Below are positions 48,870 through 56,692 of a DNA stretch of 64,000 nucleotides, one piece after another. A model generated the notes under the pieces. The model was not told the DNA's origin. It made no database searches and saw only the letters and a list, made by a program, of their open reading frames with translations. The DNA lies in NCBI GenBank assembly GCA_005778405.1, contig SXOA01000065.1, positions 1 to 64,000 of the forward strand. The letters run 5' to 3'. Source of the stretch: Planctomycetaceae bacterium. Lineage in GTDB: Bacteria > Planctomycetota > Planctomycetia > Pirellulales > Pirellulaceae. The first letter of the stretch is position 1. Every line of letters starts with the position of its first letter. A program made the position numbers and the translations under genes.

Positions 48870-49766
48870 TTACCCCAAATCCTTCACCGCCTCGCTCAGT
48901 GCCAGAATCGTCTCCACATCCAGTTGCTCCGCTCGCACGTCCTCGGGGAACTGAAATGCCGCCAGCAGCTCGTCGATGATCGGCTTTTCGACCCGGTCCT
49001 TGAGCATGACGATGAGGACGCCGCGGAGGAATTTGCGGCGGTGGAGGAAGAGGGAGCGGACGAAGTCGTGGAAGAAGGTCAGATCGGGGATGCGGGCTCG
49101 CTTCTCGGGGCTGGGGACGATGTGGACGATGGCGGAGTGGACCTTCGGCTTGGGCCAGAAGACTTGCGGGGGGAGAATGCGGACAATCTGGATGTCGCAG
49201 AGGGCCTGCATCCAGATGGAGAGGGCGCTGTAGTCCTTGGTGGAGGGGACCGCCACCATCCGCTCGGCCAGCTCCTTCTGGATCGTGGCCGTCATCGAGA
49301 AAGGGACGACATCGCAGGTGAGCAGGTTCGAGAGAATCGGCGTGGCGATGTTGTACGGCAGATTCGCCACCAGCTTGAAGCGGCGGGCGGGATCGATCTC
49401 CAGTTGTTCCTTAATAACCGCGATGACCTCGGGCTCCAGATGGTTCTTGGATTTGAGCGCGTCGACTTGCAGCATCAGGATATTGGAGTATTCGGCCAAT
49501 TCCTCCGAGGCGAGGGCGTACATCCGCTCGTCGATCTCGACCGTCACCACCGCCGCCGCCTTTTCCGCCATCCGGGCCGTGAGCGAGCCCATCCCGGTGC
49601 CGACTTCCAGAATCACGTCCGTGGGCTGGATATCGGCCGCATTGAGCAGCAGGTCGAGCAGGTTCAGATCGATGAGAAAATTCTGCCCATGCCGCGCGTC
49701 GGGGCGGATTCCCGCCTCGCGGAAACGGGCGGTGAGGTAGGAGACGGTTTGGCGGGGAGAGGGCAT
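48870..49766 (-). CDS. rsmA: 16S rRNA dimethyladenosine transferase
   Basis: 298-residue KsgA/RsmA, which dimethylates two adjacent adenines in the 3'-terminal hairpin of 16S rRNA late in small-subunit assembly. H-G-Q-N-F-L near 26, SAM motif I E-V-G-T-G-M-G-S at 54-61, E-I-D-E-R near 77 and the catalytic N-L-P-Y-N-I-A-T-P at 135-143. The C-terminal helical domain is present (F-F-H-D-F-V-R-S-L-F...R-R-K-F-L). Length slightly above the usual 270-280. Confidence 0.94.
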   Translation of the reverse strand: MPSPRQTVSYLTARFREAGIRPDARHGQNFLIDLNLLDLLLNAADIQPTDVILEVGTGMGSLTARMAEKAAAVVTVEIDERMYALASEELAEYSNILMLQVDALKSKNHLEPEVIAVIKEQLEIDPARRFKLVANLPYNIATPILSNLLTCDVVPFSMTATIQKELAERMVAVPSTKDYSALSIWMQALCDIQIVRILPPQVFWPKPKVHSAIVHIVPSPEKRARIPDLTFFHDFVRSLFLHRRKFLRGVLIVMLKDRVEKPIIDELLAAFQFPEDVRAEQLDVETILALSEAVKDLG

Positions 49767-49909
49767 GGGGGGAATGAAATCCGAATGACGAAATCCGAAT
49801 GGCGAATGACGAAGGTGGAATTGGCGGGGCTCAAGTCACAAGCACGCACGAGTCCTATCATATCGCCTTGGGGTGCTCCTGGGCGGGCGATCCGATGGGG
49901 CTAAGGCCG

Positions 49910-50527
49910 TCACTTGTTCCCGCGCCGGAACTCCCCGGACCTCAGAAAAGCCGCGACCTGCTCGGCCGTTTCCTTCCGCCAGACGAGTGAGGAGTGCATG
50001 CCGGGAAGGATGATGTGCTCCTTCTCGGATGACAGATGGGTGCGCGGCTCGGAAACGAGAAAATCGTGGCGGGCCGCGATGATGCCGATTTCCAAGTCGG
50101 CGGGCGGAGGAAGCGAGGCGACGAAACTCTGAGCTTCATCCGAGAGTTGAGCGAGCGGCGGGAAAATGCGGCCCAATATCGGCGAAAACCAACGAGCCAT
50201 GTGCGAGCCGCTATTCGGCGGCGCGAGCATCACCATCCGGCCCATCTTCTTGGGCATCACCGAAGTAAGCGCAAAGCGAGCAATGATCCCACCCATGCTA
50301 TGCGTTACCAGGTGAATCCTTTCGATAGTCGGATCGTCATCGAGCCTTCGCAATTGATCGGCCATATGGCGGCCGTGGAACTCAATTCTCGACCATAGGC
50401 TAGAGTACCCCCAATTCATGACTTGCCCAAATTGGCCTTGCAGTCGGCTGGCGAGCGGCGACATCATCAGCCAGTGCGCCCCCAGGCCGTGAATGAGAAT
50501 CAGGGCGTGGGAGGATGGGGCGGACAT
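49910..50527 (-). CDS. Alpha/beta hydrolase (lipase/esterase-like)
   Basis: 205-residue cytoplasmic hydrolase resembling PGAP1-like/triacylglycerol lipase proteins. Oxyanion motif I-H-G-L-G at 12-16; nucleophile elbow T-H-S-M-G-G at 75-80 with Ser77; P-N-S-G-S near 100; a late D (A-A-R-H-D-F-L) and H (P-G-M-H-S-S-L) complete the triad. Start ATG 50527, four bases after the aspC stop. Substrate unknown. Confidence 0.86.
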   Translation of the reverse strand: MSAPSSHALILIHGLGAHWLMMSPLASRLQGQFGQVMNWGYSSLWSRIEFHGRHMADQLRRLDDDPTIERIHLVTHSMGGIIARFALTSVMPKKMGRMVMLAPPNSGSHMARWFSPILGRIFPPLAQLSDEAQSFVASLPPPADLEIGIIAARHDFLVSEPRTHLSSEKEHIILPGMHSSLVWRKETAEQVAAFLRSGEFRRGNK

Positions 50528-50531
50528 GTGG

Positions 50532-51725
50532 CTACAGCACGGCAGCAAGGGCGTCGCAGAGGGCCTGCATGTTATTCGCCGTCATGCCGGCAACATTGAT
50601 CCGGCCCCCGTTGCCGACGACATAAACCGCGTGCTTGGTCCGAAGTTCATCGACCTGCACGTTCGAAAGCCCCGAAAAGCTGAACATCCCCCGCTGCCGC
50701 ACGATGAAGGAAAAATCGTGCTTGGGGGCTTTGGCCTTCATCGTCTCCACGAAGAGCTTGCGCATTTGATGGATGCGGGAACGCATCGCGGTGACTTCGG
50801 CGTCCCACTGCTGGCGGAGTTTCGGATCGCTAAGAACGGCGGCTACCAGCGCACCGCCGTGGATTGGCGGGTTGGAGTAGTTGGTGCGGATGCCCACTCG
50901 CACCTGGGTGAGCGCTTGCTGCGCTGAATCCGCGGATTCAGCGACGAGAGTCAGTGCGCCAACTCGCTCACCATACAGTCCAAAGTTTTTTGAGAACGAG
51001 CTGCACACAAGCAACTCGGGATTTAGCTTCGCCAACTCGCGGAGGCCGGCAGCGTCTTCAGCTAGACCGTCGCCAAATCCTTGATAGGCGAAGTCGACGA
51101 GCGGTAGCAGCTTTCGCTCGGCCATGACCTTGGCGATTTCCTGCCACTGCTGGGGTGTCGGGTCGATGCCGGTCGGATTATGGCAGCAGGCGTGTAGCAG
51201 CACGATATCACCAGCCGGAATCAGCTTCAGCGCGCCGAGCATCGCGGGGAAATCGAGCCCTTGCCCGGCAGCGTCAATGTAGGCATAGGTCTCCACTTTC
51301 TGACCCGCCGCGGTGAAGATGGCCGGATGATTGGCCCAGGTCGGCTTGCTCACCCAGACTTTGGCAGTGGGGAAGTGCTTCCGCAAAAGGTCTGCCGCCA
51401 CCCGCAGCGCTCCAGTCCCACCCGGAGTTTGCGCCGTGATCGCCCGCCCACCCGTCAGAATCTCATGCCCGGCACCAAAGAGCAGTTCCTGTACGCGAGA
51501 ACCGTAGTCGGCCAAGCCTTCGATGGAGAGATACCCCTTGCTCTTCTCCTTCTCCAAGAGCTGCCGCTCCGCGTCCTTGACGCTGGCCAGAATGGGCGTC
51601 TCCCCCCGTTCGTCCTTATAGACCCCGACGCTGAGGTTGATTTTCTTGGGATTCGGGTCTTTCTTGAAGGCTTCACCCAGGCCGAGGATGGCATCCGGGG
51701 GGGCCAGCGGCAGAGCGTCGAACAT
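50532..51725 (-). CDS. Aspartate/aromatic aminotransferase (class I, PLP)
   Basis: 397-residue fold-type I aminotransferase of the AspC/TyrB subgroup: transfers the amino group between aspartate or aromatic amino acids and 2-oxoglutarate. N-terminus L-S-V-G-V-Y-K-D-E-R-G, C-H-N-P-T-G at 181-186, D-F-A-Y-Q-G-F-G near 211, and the PLP lysine in C-S-S-F-S-K-N-F-G-L-Y at Lys246. Arg for substrate carboxylate in G-R-I-N-V-A-G-M. Spectrum (aspC versus tyrB) cannot be decided. Confidence 0.93.
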   Translation of the reverse strand: MFDALPLAPPDAILGLGEAFKKDPNPKKINLSVGVYKDERGETPILASVKDAERQLLEKEKSKGYLSIEGLADYGSRVQELLFGAGHEILTGGRAITAQTPGGTGALRVAADLLRKHFPTAKVWVSKPTWANHPAIFTAAGQKVETYAYIDAAGQGLDFPAMLGALKLIPAGDIVLLHACCHNPTGIDPTPQQWQEIAKVMAERKLLPLVDFAYQGFGDGLAEDAAGLRELAKLNPELLVCSSFSKNFGLYGERVGALTLVAESADSAQQALTQVRVGIRTNYSNPPIHGGALVAAVLSDPKLRQQWDAEVTAMRSRIHQMRKLFVETMKAKAPKHDFSFIVRQRGMFSFSGLSNVQVDELRTKHAVYVVGNGGRINVAGMTANNMQALCDALAAVL

Positions 51726-51851
51726 TGCGTTGCAAAGGGTAGGGGCGTACGTCGCGGCTGGACATCCAGCGGAAAGAGAATTATCCTAGCCTCACAGCTT
51801 TTATGCCGTAAGGCCCCGCCAGTTTGCCCCTCCCTCTGACGAATATCTCTT

Positions 51852-53060
51852 ATGGCCCGGCGTAAAATCGGTCTCTGGATCATCGGCGCAAAAGGGGGGG
51901 TGGCCACGAGCGTCACGGTGGGCCTGGTTGCTCTCCGCAAAGGGCTCGCCGGCAACTTCGGCCTCGTCACGCAGCTACCTCTTTTTGCCAACCTGGATCT
52001 GGCCCAGTGGCCCGACTTCGTCCTCGGCGGCCACGAAATCCGTCAGACAACGCTCCACGACGCGGCGATGCTCCTGGCGAGCAACAACCACGCCCTCGAC
52101 TCCGACCTGATCGCCAAGTGCAAGCCGGACCTCGACAGAATCGACAAGAACACCCGCGACGGCACGTTGTTCAACGTCGGCCATAGGATTGAAGAATTCG
52201 CCACGGGCGATTTGATCAAGCGAGCCGGCAAAGAGTCCCCTCGAGCGGCGATCGAGCGAATCCAGACTGACCTGAAGGAGTTCGTGAAGGACAACAAACT
52301 CGACCAGCTCATCGTCGTCAATCTCGCCTCCACGGAGCCGCCTGTGGACGAAGCGGCTATCCCCACAAAGTGGAAAGACCTCGCCAGGCTTCTCGATAAG
52401 CCCAAAAAGTGCAGTCTCGGCGCGAGTAGCTTGTACGCCATCGCAACTCTTGAACTCGGCTACCCCTTCATCAACTTCACGCCGTCGCTAGGCAGCGCCC
52501 CAGCCGCCATCTGCGAGCTGGCCATCGAGAAGGATACCTGCCACATGGGGCACGACGGCAAAACGGGGGAGACGCTGATGAAGAGCGTCCTGGCCCCGAT
52601 GTTTGCCGCCCGCAACTTGCAAGTGATGAGCTGGGTCGGCCACAACATCTTTGGCAACATGGACGGCAAGGTGCTGGACGACCCAGCCAACAAAAAGACC
52701 AAGGTCCGGAGCAAGGACCGGCTACTCCATCAAATCCTCGGCTACTCGCCTCAAACGCTGGTCACCATCGAGTACATCGAGAGCCTCGGCGACTGGAAAA
52801 CCGCCTGGGACCACATCCACTTCCGCGGCTTCCTCGGCACGCCAATGACCCTGCAGTTCACCTGGCAAGGCTGCGACTCCCTCCTCGCCGCCCCGCTCGT
52901 CATCGACCTCGTCCGCCTCACCGAATGCGCCCACCGCCAAGGCGAACGGGGCCTCCTCACCTTCCTTGCCAGCTTCTTCAAAAGCCCTCTCGGCATCAGC
53001 GAGAACGACTTCGTGAGACAGTTCCAAATGCTGGAGGCGTGGGTGAAGAAGGTGAGTTGA
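51852..53060 (+). CDS. ino1: Myo-inositol-1-phosphate synthase
   Basis: 402-residue NAD-dependent enzyme that converts glucose 6-phosphate to inositol 1-phosphate, the entry to inositol lipids. NAD motif I-I-G-A-K-G-G-V-A-T-S at 10-20; V-V-N-L-A-S-T-E-P-P near 157; N-F-T-P-S-L-G-S near 212; G-H-D-G-K-T-G-E-T-L near 237 with active-site Lys; H-N-I-F-G-N-M-D-G near 270. Resembles the short bacterial/archaeal form more than the eukaryotic one. Confidence 0.92.
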   Translation: MARRKIGLWIIGAKGGVATSVTVGLVALRKGLAGNFGLVTQLPLFANLDLAQWPDFVLGGHEIRQTTLHDAAMLLASNNHALDSDLIAKCKPDLDRIDKNTRDGTLFNVGHRIEEFATGDLIKRAGKESPRAAIERIQTDLKEFVKDNKLDQLIVVNLASTEPPVDEAAIPTKWKDLARLLDKPKKCSLGASSLYAIATLELGYPFINFTPSLGSAPAAICELAIEKDTCHMGHDGKTGETLMKSVLAPMFAARNLQVMSWVGHNIFGNMDGKVLDDPANKKTKVRSKDRLLHQILGYSPQTLVTIEYIESLGDWKTAWDHIHFRGFLGTPMTLQFTWQGCDSLLAAPLVIDLVRLTECAHRQGERGLLTFLASFFKSPLGISENDFVRQFQMLEAWVKKVS

Positions 53061-53159
53061 GAAATGGCCGCGACCGATGTTGCGACAGACGTTGAGGCTC
53101 GGCGGCTGGAACAGGAGGGTTATTAGCCGGTACTCAAACATTCCCGTTGACGTCTGTTC

Positions 53160-53348
53160 ATGCGGCGGGGAAACTTGACCGACCAGCAGACGGTCAAACT
53201 GTCGGAACTCCTGAAGTACAACTTGCCGTCGGTCCGCGGCTACCTGCTGCGAGAAGACTTTCAGCGGTTCTGGGAGTATCGCTCCCCAGCCTGGGCCAAG
53301 AAGTTCCTGGAAGAGTGGTGCCGCCGCGCCTTGGGTTGGCAGAGCTAG
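53160..53348 (+). pseudogene. Fragment of an ISL3-family transposase
   Basis: 62-residue piece: R-R-G-N-L-T-D-Q-Q-T-V-K-L-S-E-L-L-K-Y-N, then V-R-G-Y-L-L-R-E-D-F-Q-R-F-W-E-Y and S-P-A-W-A-K-K-F-L-E-E-W-C. This matches the conserved late region of ISL3 transposases (N-L-T-x-x-Q-x-x-K-L...F-W-E-Y). The DDE catalytic part and the terminal inverted repeats are missing; residual similarity may begin at 53154. A decayed IS remnant. Confidence 0.82.
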
Positions 53349-53434
53349 GAGGTCTGTCAACCTGGCAGGAGGCGATGGCGTCAAGAGTGAAAAGAGTGTG
53401 AGGCTGCTCTAATTGATTCTCTTGGCATTGGGAT

Positions 53435-53698
53435 TCACCAATACTGCCCAAGAATCCAAATCGCGAACACTGCCAGGCAGAGCAGCACGCCCACAATGAT
53501 GAGCCAGGAGTGACGCCGCGGCTGGGAATCGCCCGCTTCCTCCGAAGCGTCCAGCCAGTTGCCACAGTGGGGGCATTGCTCGGACTGCTCGTAGATGGTT
53601 TCGCCGCAATGGGGGCAGTCGTCGACGTCGTCGTTGCCGCAAAGTTCTTCTTCGCCGTCGTCATCGGACCGCCAGTCTGATTTCCACTCCTGGGGCAT
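53435..53698 (-). CDS. Zinc-ribbon membrane protein
   Basis: 87 residues. Acidic N-terminus, zinc ribbon C-P-H-C-G (28-32) and C-P-H-C-G (42-46), then one membrane helix (S-W-L-I-I-V-G-V-L-L-C-L-A-V-F-A-I). Typical planctomycete small 'zinc-ribbon domain' protein of unknown role. Ends with Trp. Its ATG lies two bases after the apbE stop on the same strand. Confidence 0.82.
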   Translation of the reverse strand: MPQEWKSDWRSDDDGEEELCGNDDVDDCPHCGETIYEQSEQCPHCGNWLDASEEAGDSQPRRHSWLIIVGVLLCLAVFAIWILGQYW

Positions 53699-53700
53699 GG

Positions 53701-54693
53701 CTACTTCGCCTCAAATCCGGCGAAGCGGCTGGAGGCGTACGACTTGGGACTGCCGCTCTCGTCGACAATCATCAGGGCCGCGGCTCCGGGGGTGTCTTCG
53801 ACGAGCTTCAGGCCTTTCTCAGGCCCGAGGATGCTGACGGCGGAGGCGATGCTATCGGCGTCGATGCCGCTTCTGGCGATGACGCTGACGCTACTGCGGC
53901 CGGAGATGCCGTAGCCGGTGCGAGGGTCGATGATGTGGGAGTAGCGTTTGCCGTCCACGTTGAGGTGCTGGCGGGAATCGCCGGAAGTGGAGACGGCGGC
54001 ATTCTTGAGCCAGATGAACCGCTCCGGCGGCTGGTCGGGATCGAGCGGCGCAAGGCCGACTTTCCACCCTTTTTCCCCCGGCGGCGGATCCCCCGCGAAA
54101 ATGTCGCCACTGGCGCGGACGAGAGCCTGCGCAATACCCAGCTTGCGGATGGTCAGCAGCGCCTCCTCGGCCGCAAAACCCTTGGCGATGCCTCCGGCAT
54201 CCAGCCGCATGTTGGGCTTCAGGAGCTTTGCCCTATGCAGTTTCTCGTCGAGTTCCAGATGCTTATAGCCAACAGACTCCAGAGCCGTATCAATTTGTTC
54301 CTTCGCCGGCAGCTCCTTTTGGCGGCGAGCCCTGCGCCATAACTTCGTGAGCGGGCCAATTGTTATATCGAATCTCCCCTCACTCCTCGCCGAGAGCTGT
54401 TGCGACGTGAACAACACAGCCCATAAATCGTCGCTGACCTTCACGGGCTCTTGCGACGGAGAACCACTGGAAAGCCGGCTGAGCTCGCTTTCGGGGTCAT
54501 AATCGCTGAGGCACTTGTCGAGCGCGGCAACTCTCGCGAAAGCTACTGTTATCGCCATTTGCGCGGCCTCTTCGCTGGGGGCGTAAAGGACGACCTCGAA
54601 CTCCACCCCCATGTGGACGCCGCGCTGGGAGTAGCGCGCGAGCGTGTCATCGGCGGCAAAAGTCAAAGCACTGACCAGAAGAGAAGCGAGCAT
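53701..54693 (-). CDS. apbE: FAD:protein FMN transferase (ApbE)
   Basis: 330-residue exported enzyme that attaches FMN to Thr/Ser of redox proteins such as NqrC and RnfG. Short hydrophobic leader (L-A-S-L-L-V-S-A-L-T-F-A-A). Motifs: M-G-V-E-F-E-V-V-L-Y near 28, L-S-D-Y-D-P-E-S-E-L-S near 62, L-D-A-G-G-I-A-K-G-F-A-A near 163 and Y-S-H-I-I-D-P-R-T-G-Y-G near 250. Mg-binding Asp/Thr (D-A-D-S-I-A-S-A) near 277 are present. No target flavoprotein gene nearby. Confidence 0.92.
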   Translation of the reverse strand: MLASLLVSALTFAADDTLARYSQRGVHMGVEFEVVLYAPSEEAAQMAITVAFARVAALDKCLSDYDPESELSRLSSGSPSQEPVKVSDDLWAVLFTSQQLSARSEGRFDITIGPLTKLWRRARRQKELPAKEQIDTALESVGYKHLELDEKLHRAKLLKPNMRLDAGGIAKGFAAEEALLTIRKLGIAQALVRASGDIFAGDPPPGEKGWKVGLAPLDPDQPPERFIWLKNAAVSTSGDSRQHLNVDGKRYSHIIDPRTGYGISGRSSVSVIARSGIDADSIASAVSILGPEKGLKLVEDTPGAAALMIVDESGSPKSYASSRFAGFEAK

Positions 54694-54792
54694 AAAGTGG
54701 GCCGTCTCTCCGAGACGTGCCAGGTGAGGAGGTTTTCACGGGCGAAGCGCATTTTCGCGAAAAGTCTGTCGCGAGTTGCGAAACTCACTTCC

Positions 54793-54813
54793 GGCCGTCG
54801 TGGAAAGACGGCC
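54793..54813. terminator. GGCCGTC/GACGGCC hairpin after the anti-sigma gene
   Basis: Seven-bp perfect GC stem around GTGGAAA, beginning at the stop of the minus-strand gene 54813-55832. Terminator-like but without a U-run. Confidence 0.5.
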
Positions 54814-55832
54814 TACTTTGCCGGCCCTTCGCCATAGGGGAGCGGGCGGGCTTCGCTGGGGCCGAGGGCGGAATCGTTCGAATCGAGACCGGCACCGGTG
54901 TAACCCTCGCGATTGTGGAAAGGGTCGTCGCCCACTTGGATGCTGCGGCCTTGATGCTTGGGCAAATAGCGGATGTGTCCGTCCTCAAACAGCACATTCA
55001 ACCCCTTGCCATCATGGGGTGGGCTGGTCAAATCGCCCGGAGCGTCGGCCACCAAAGCGAAATCCTCTCGAGCCCCCATCGTGCTCGCCACCAGGTGGCC
55101 GTCACTCATATAGCCCATGTTGAAGGCAGATGTTCCCCCAATTCGCTGCTGGTAGATTCGCAGATTGGAACCCGTTGCATCCCGCAAGTCTTCCACAGTG
55201 GGAAAGTCCGGTCGCTCGCCGCAGTCCAGCCGCTCCGCGGAAGGACAAATCAGGTTTTGGACGTCAGGGAGGAATCCCGCGTTGCGGACCGTAAACGGCA
55301 CATTGCCGGCGACGGAAAAATTGCCTCTCTCGGGAATCCGGGGGTAGGTGCGGTTGGGCTGTAACTGGGCGTATTCCCACAGGGCCGTGCCGGTCTGCAC
55401 CAGGCGATACTGGCACGTGGCCCGCTGCGCCTGCATCCGCATGTTGTTGATTGAAGGGAAGAGAAGCGCGCCGAAAGTCAGCAGGACGGAGCACGCCACC
55501 AGCATATCGGTGAAAGAATAGTTGCGGCCAAAATTTCCCTGCGCGGGACCAGCCGGCGAGAGCCGCACGGGCGAGGCCAGCGCGGCATTGGCCACAGTGG
55601 CGGCGTCGCCGTGGGCGGCAATGAAGTCGCAAGTGCGATCCGCCAGCCCGCGCGGCGGCTCAAACTCCTCGGGCTCTTCATCCATTCCCAGGCGGGATAG
55701 CAGCTCTTGATAGCGCGCCATCTCCACACGCAGGGCGGGATTTTTATCGAGCTCTGCTTCCAATTGCCGGCTTTCGGCAGCGTCGAGCGCGCCGAGCAGG
55801 TATCCGAGCAGTTGTTCGCGGCGGAATATCAT
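54813..55832 (-). CDS. Anti-sigma-factor-like N-terminus fused to DUF1559/pseudopilin-like domain
   Basis: 339 residues. Positions 1-75 look like a planctomycete anti-sigma module (R-E-Q-L-L-G-Y-L-L-G-A-L-D, L-D-K-N-P-A-L-R, P-P-R-G-L-A-D-R-T). A membrane helix (D-M-L-V-A-C-S-V-L-L-T-F-G-A-L-L-F-P, about 109-126) leads to an extracytoplasmic domain with pseudopilin features (A-Q-R-A-T-C-Q-Y-R-L after the helix) and the H-X9-DG-like ending L-N-V-L-F-E-D-G-H-I. No Cys zinc site. It starts 12 bases after the ECF sigma gene stop, so it is very likely that sigma factor's regulator. Tail P-L-P-Y-G-E-G may be repeat-derived. Confidence 0.78.
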   Translation of the reverse strand: MIFRREQLLGYLLGALDAAESRQLEAELDKNPALRVEMARYQELLSRLGMDEEPEEFEPPRGLADRTCDFIAAHGDAATVANAALASPVRLSPAGPAQGNFGRNYSFTDMLVACSVLLTFGALLFPSINNMRMQAQRATCQYRLVQTGTALWEYAQLQPNRTYPRIPERGNFSVAGNVPFTVRNAGFLPDVQNLICPSAERLDCGERPDFPTVEDLRDATGSNLRIYQQRIGGTSAFNMGYMSDGHLVASTMGAREDFALVADAPGDLTSPPHDGKGLNVLFEDGHIRYLPKHQGRSIQVGDDPFHNREGYTGAGLDSNDSALGPSEARPLPYGEGPAK

Positions 55833-55844
55833 GTTTGCCTGATT

Positions 55845-56489
55845 TTATTTTGTCTCAGGGTAGGCCAGGTTCCAGGCTTCGGTCAGCTTCGCCACGGCGG
55901 CGTGCAGGCGGCTCTTCACGGTCCCCACGGGGATTTCCAGCGCGTCAGCCGCTTCGCGATATTTCATCTCCTGGAAGTACACCAGTTGGACAACGTCTCG
56001 CAATCCTGCCGGCAGCTCCTTGACGGCGGCCGCCAGCCAGTCGCGCCGTTCATCCGCGCTGACTTGCAGCGTGGGGGAAGGCTCCTGGCTGACGAGCAAA
56101 TCCATCAACTTCCCAACCTCCTCACCTTCGCTGCCGCTGGAGCGATCCAGGCTGACCATGCGGTGACGGCGATTCCGCCGCTGCGCGTCGATAGCCTGGT
56201 GGGTCGCAATCGTATAAAGCCAGGGACGCACGGAGCGCCCTTCCTCATACTGCTGGCATTTCAGGTGGACTTGCAGGAACGCGGCTTGGAAAGCGTCTTC
56301 CGCCATCTCCGCGTTCCCCAGGAAACGCCGCAGGTAGTTGAACAGTTCCCGCTCATAGCGGTGAACGAGTTCCGAAAAAAGGTCGCGGTTGCCGGTCTCC
56401 CGGTAAGTGAGCAACAGTTCTTCATCACTCAGCCCCGCGGCCTTGTGGAGGGGCTGCTGGGCGATCTGCGGCAAGGTGGTGGTTTTCAT
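55845..56489 (-). CDS. ECF-type RNA polymerase sigma factor
   Basis: 214 residues. Region 2 (E-L-V-H-R-Y-E-R-E-L-F-N-Y-L-R-R-F-L-G-N, A-E-D-A-F-Q-A-A-F-L-Q-V-H near 65, W-L-Y-T-I-A-T-H-Q-A-I-D near 90) and region 4 (L-P-A-G-L-R-D-V-V-Q-L-V-Y, then Y-R-E-A-A-D-A-L-E-I-P-V-G-T-V-K-S-R) are standard. ATG 56489 chosen; ATG 56537 is a possible longer start. Followed by its probable anti-sigma factor, so activity is expected to be controlled at the membrane. Target promoters unknown. Confidence 0.93.
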   Translation of the reverse strand: MKTTTLPQIAQQPLHKAAGLSDEELLLTYRETGNRDLFSELVHRYERELFNYLRRFLGNAEMAEDAFQAAFLQVHLKCQQYEEGRSVRPWLYTIATHQAIDAQRRNRRHRMVSLDRSSGSEGEEVGKLMDLLVSQEPSPTLQVSADERRDWLAAAVKELPAGLRDVVQLVYFQEMKYREAADALEIPVGTVKSRLHAAVAKLTEAWNLAYPETK

Positions 56490-56692
56490 GATTTGATACG
56501 AAGCGAATGGAGGAGTGTTCGCGAATCGTTCCGCCATCCAGTGGCGGCCGCCTGAAAAAGGGACTTCGCGAACGCGAACCTCCGGCACGATCATTGTAGC
56601 CGGAACTTGAGAGAAAAGCTGCAAGTGAGGTCAATTGTTTGACAGCCGAGAATCGGCGTCTTACACTCACGGCACCCTCAAAAGCAAAGCCC

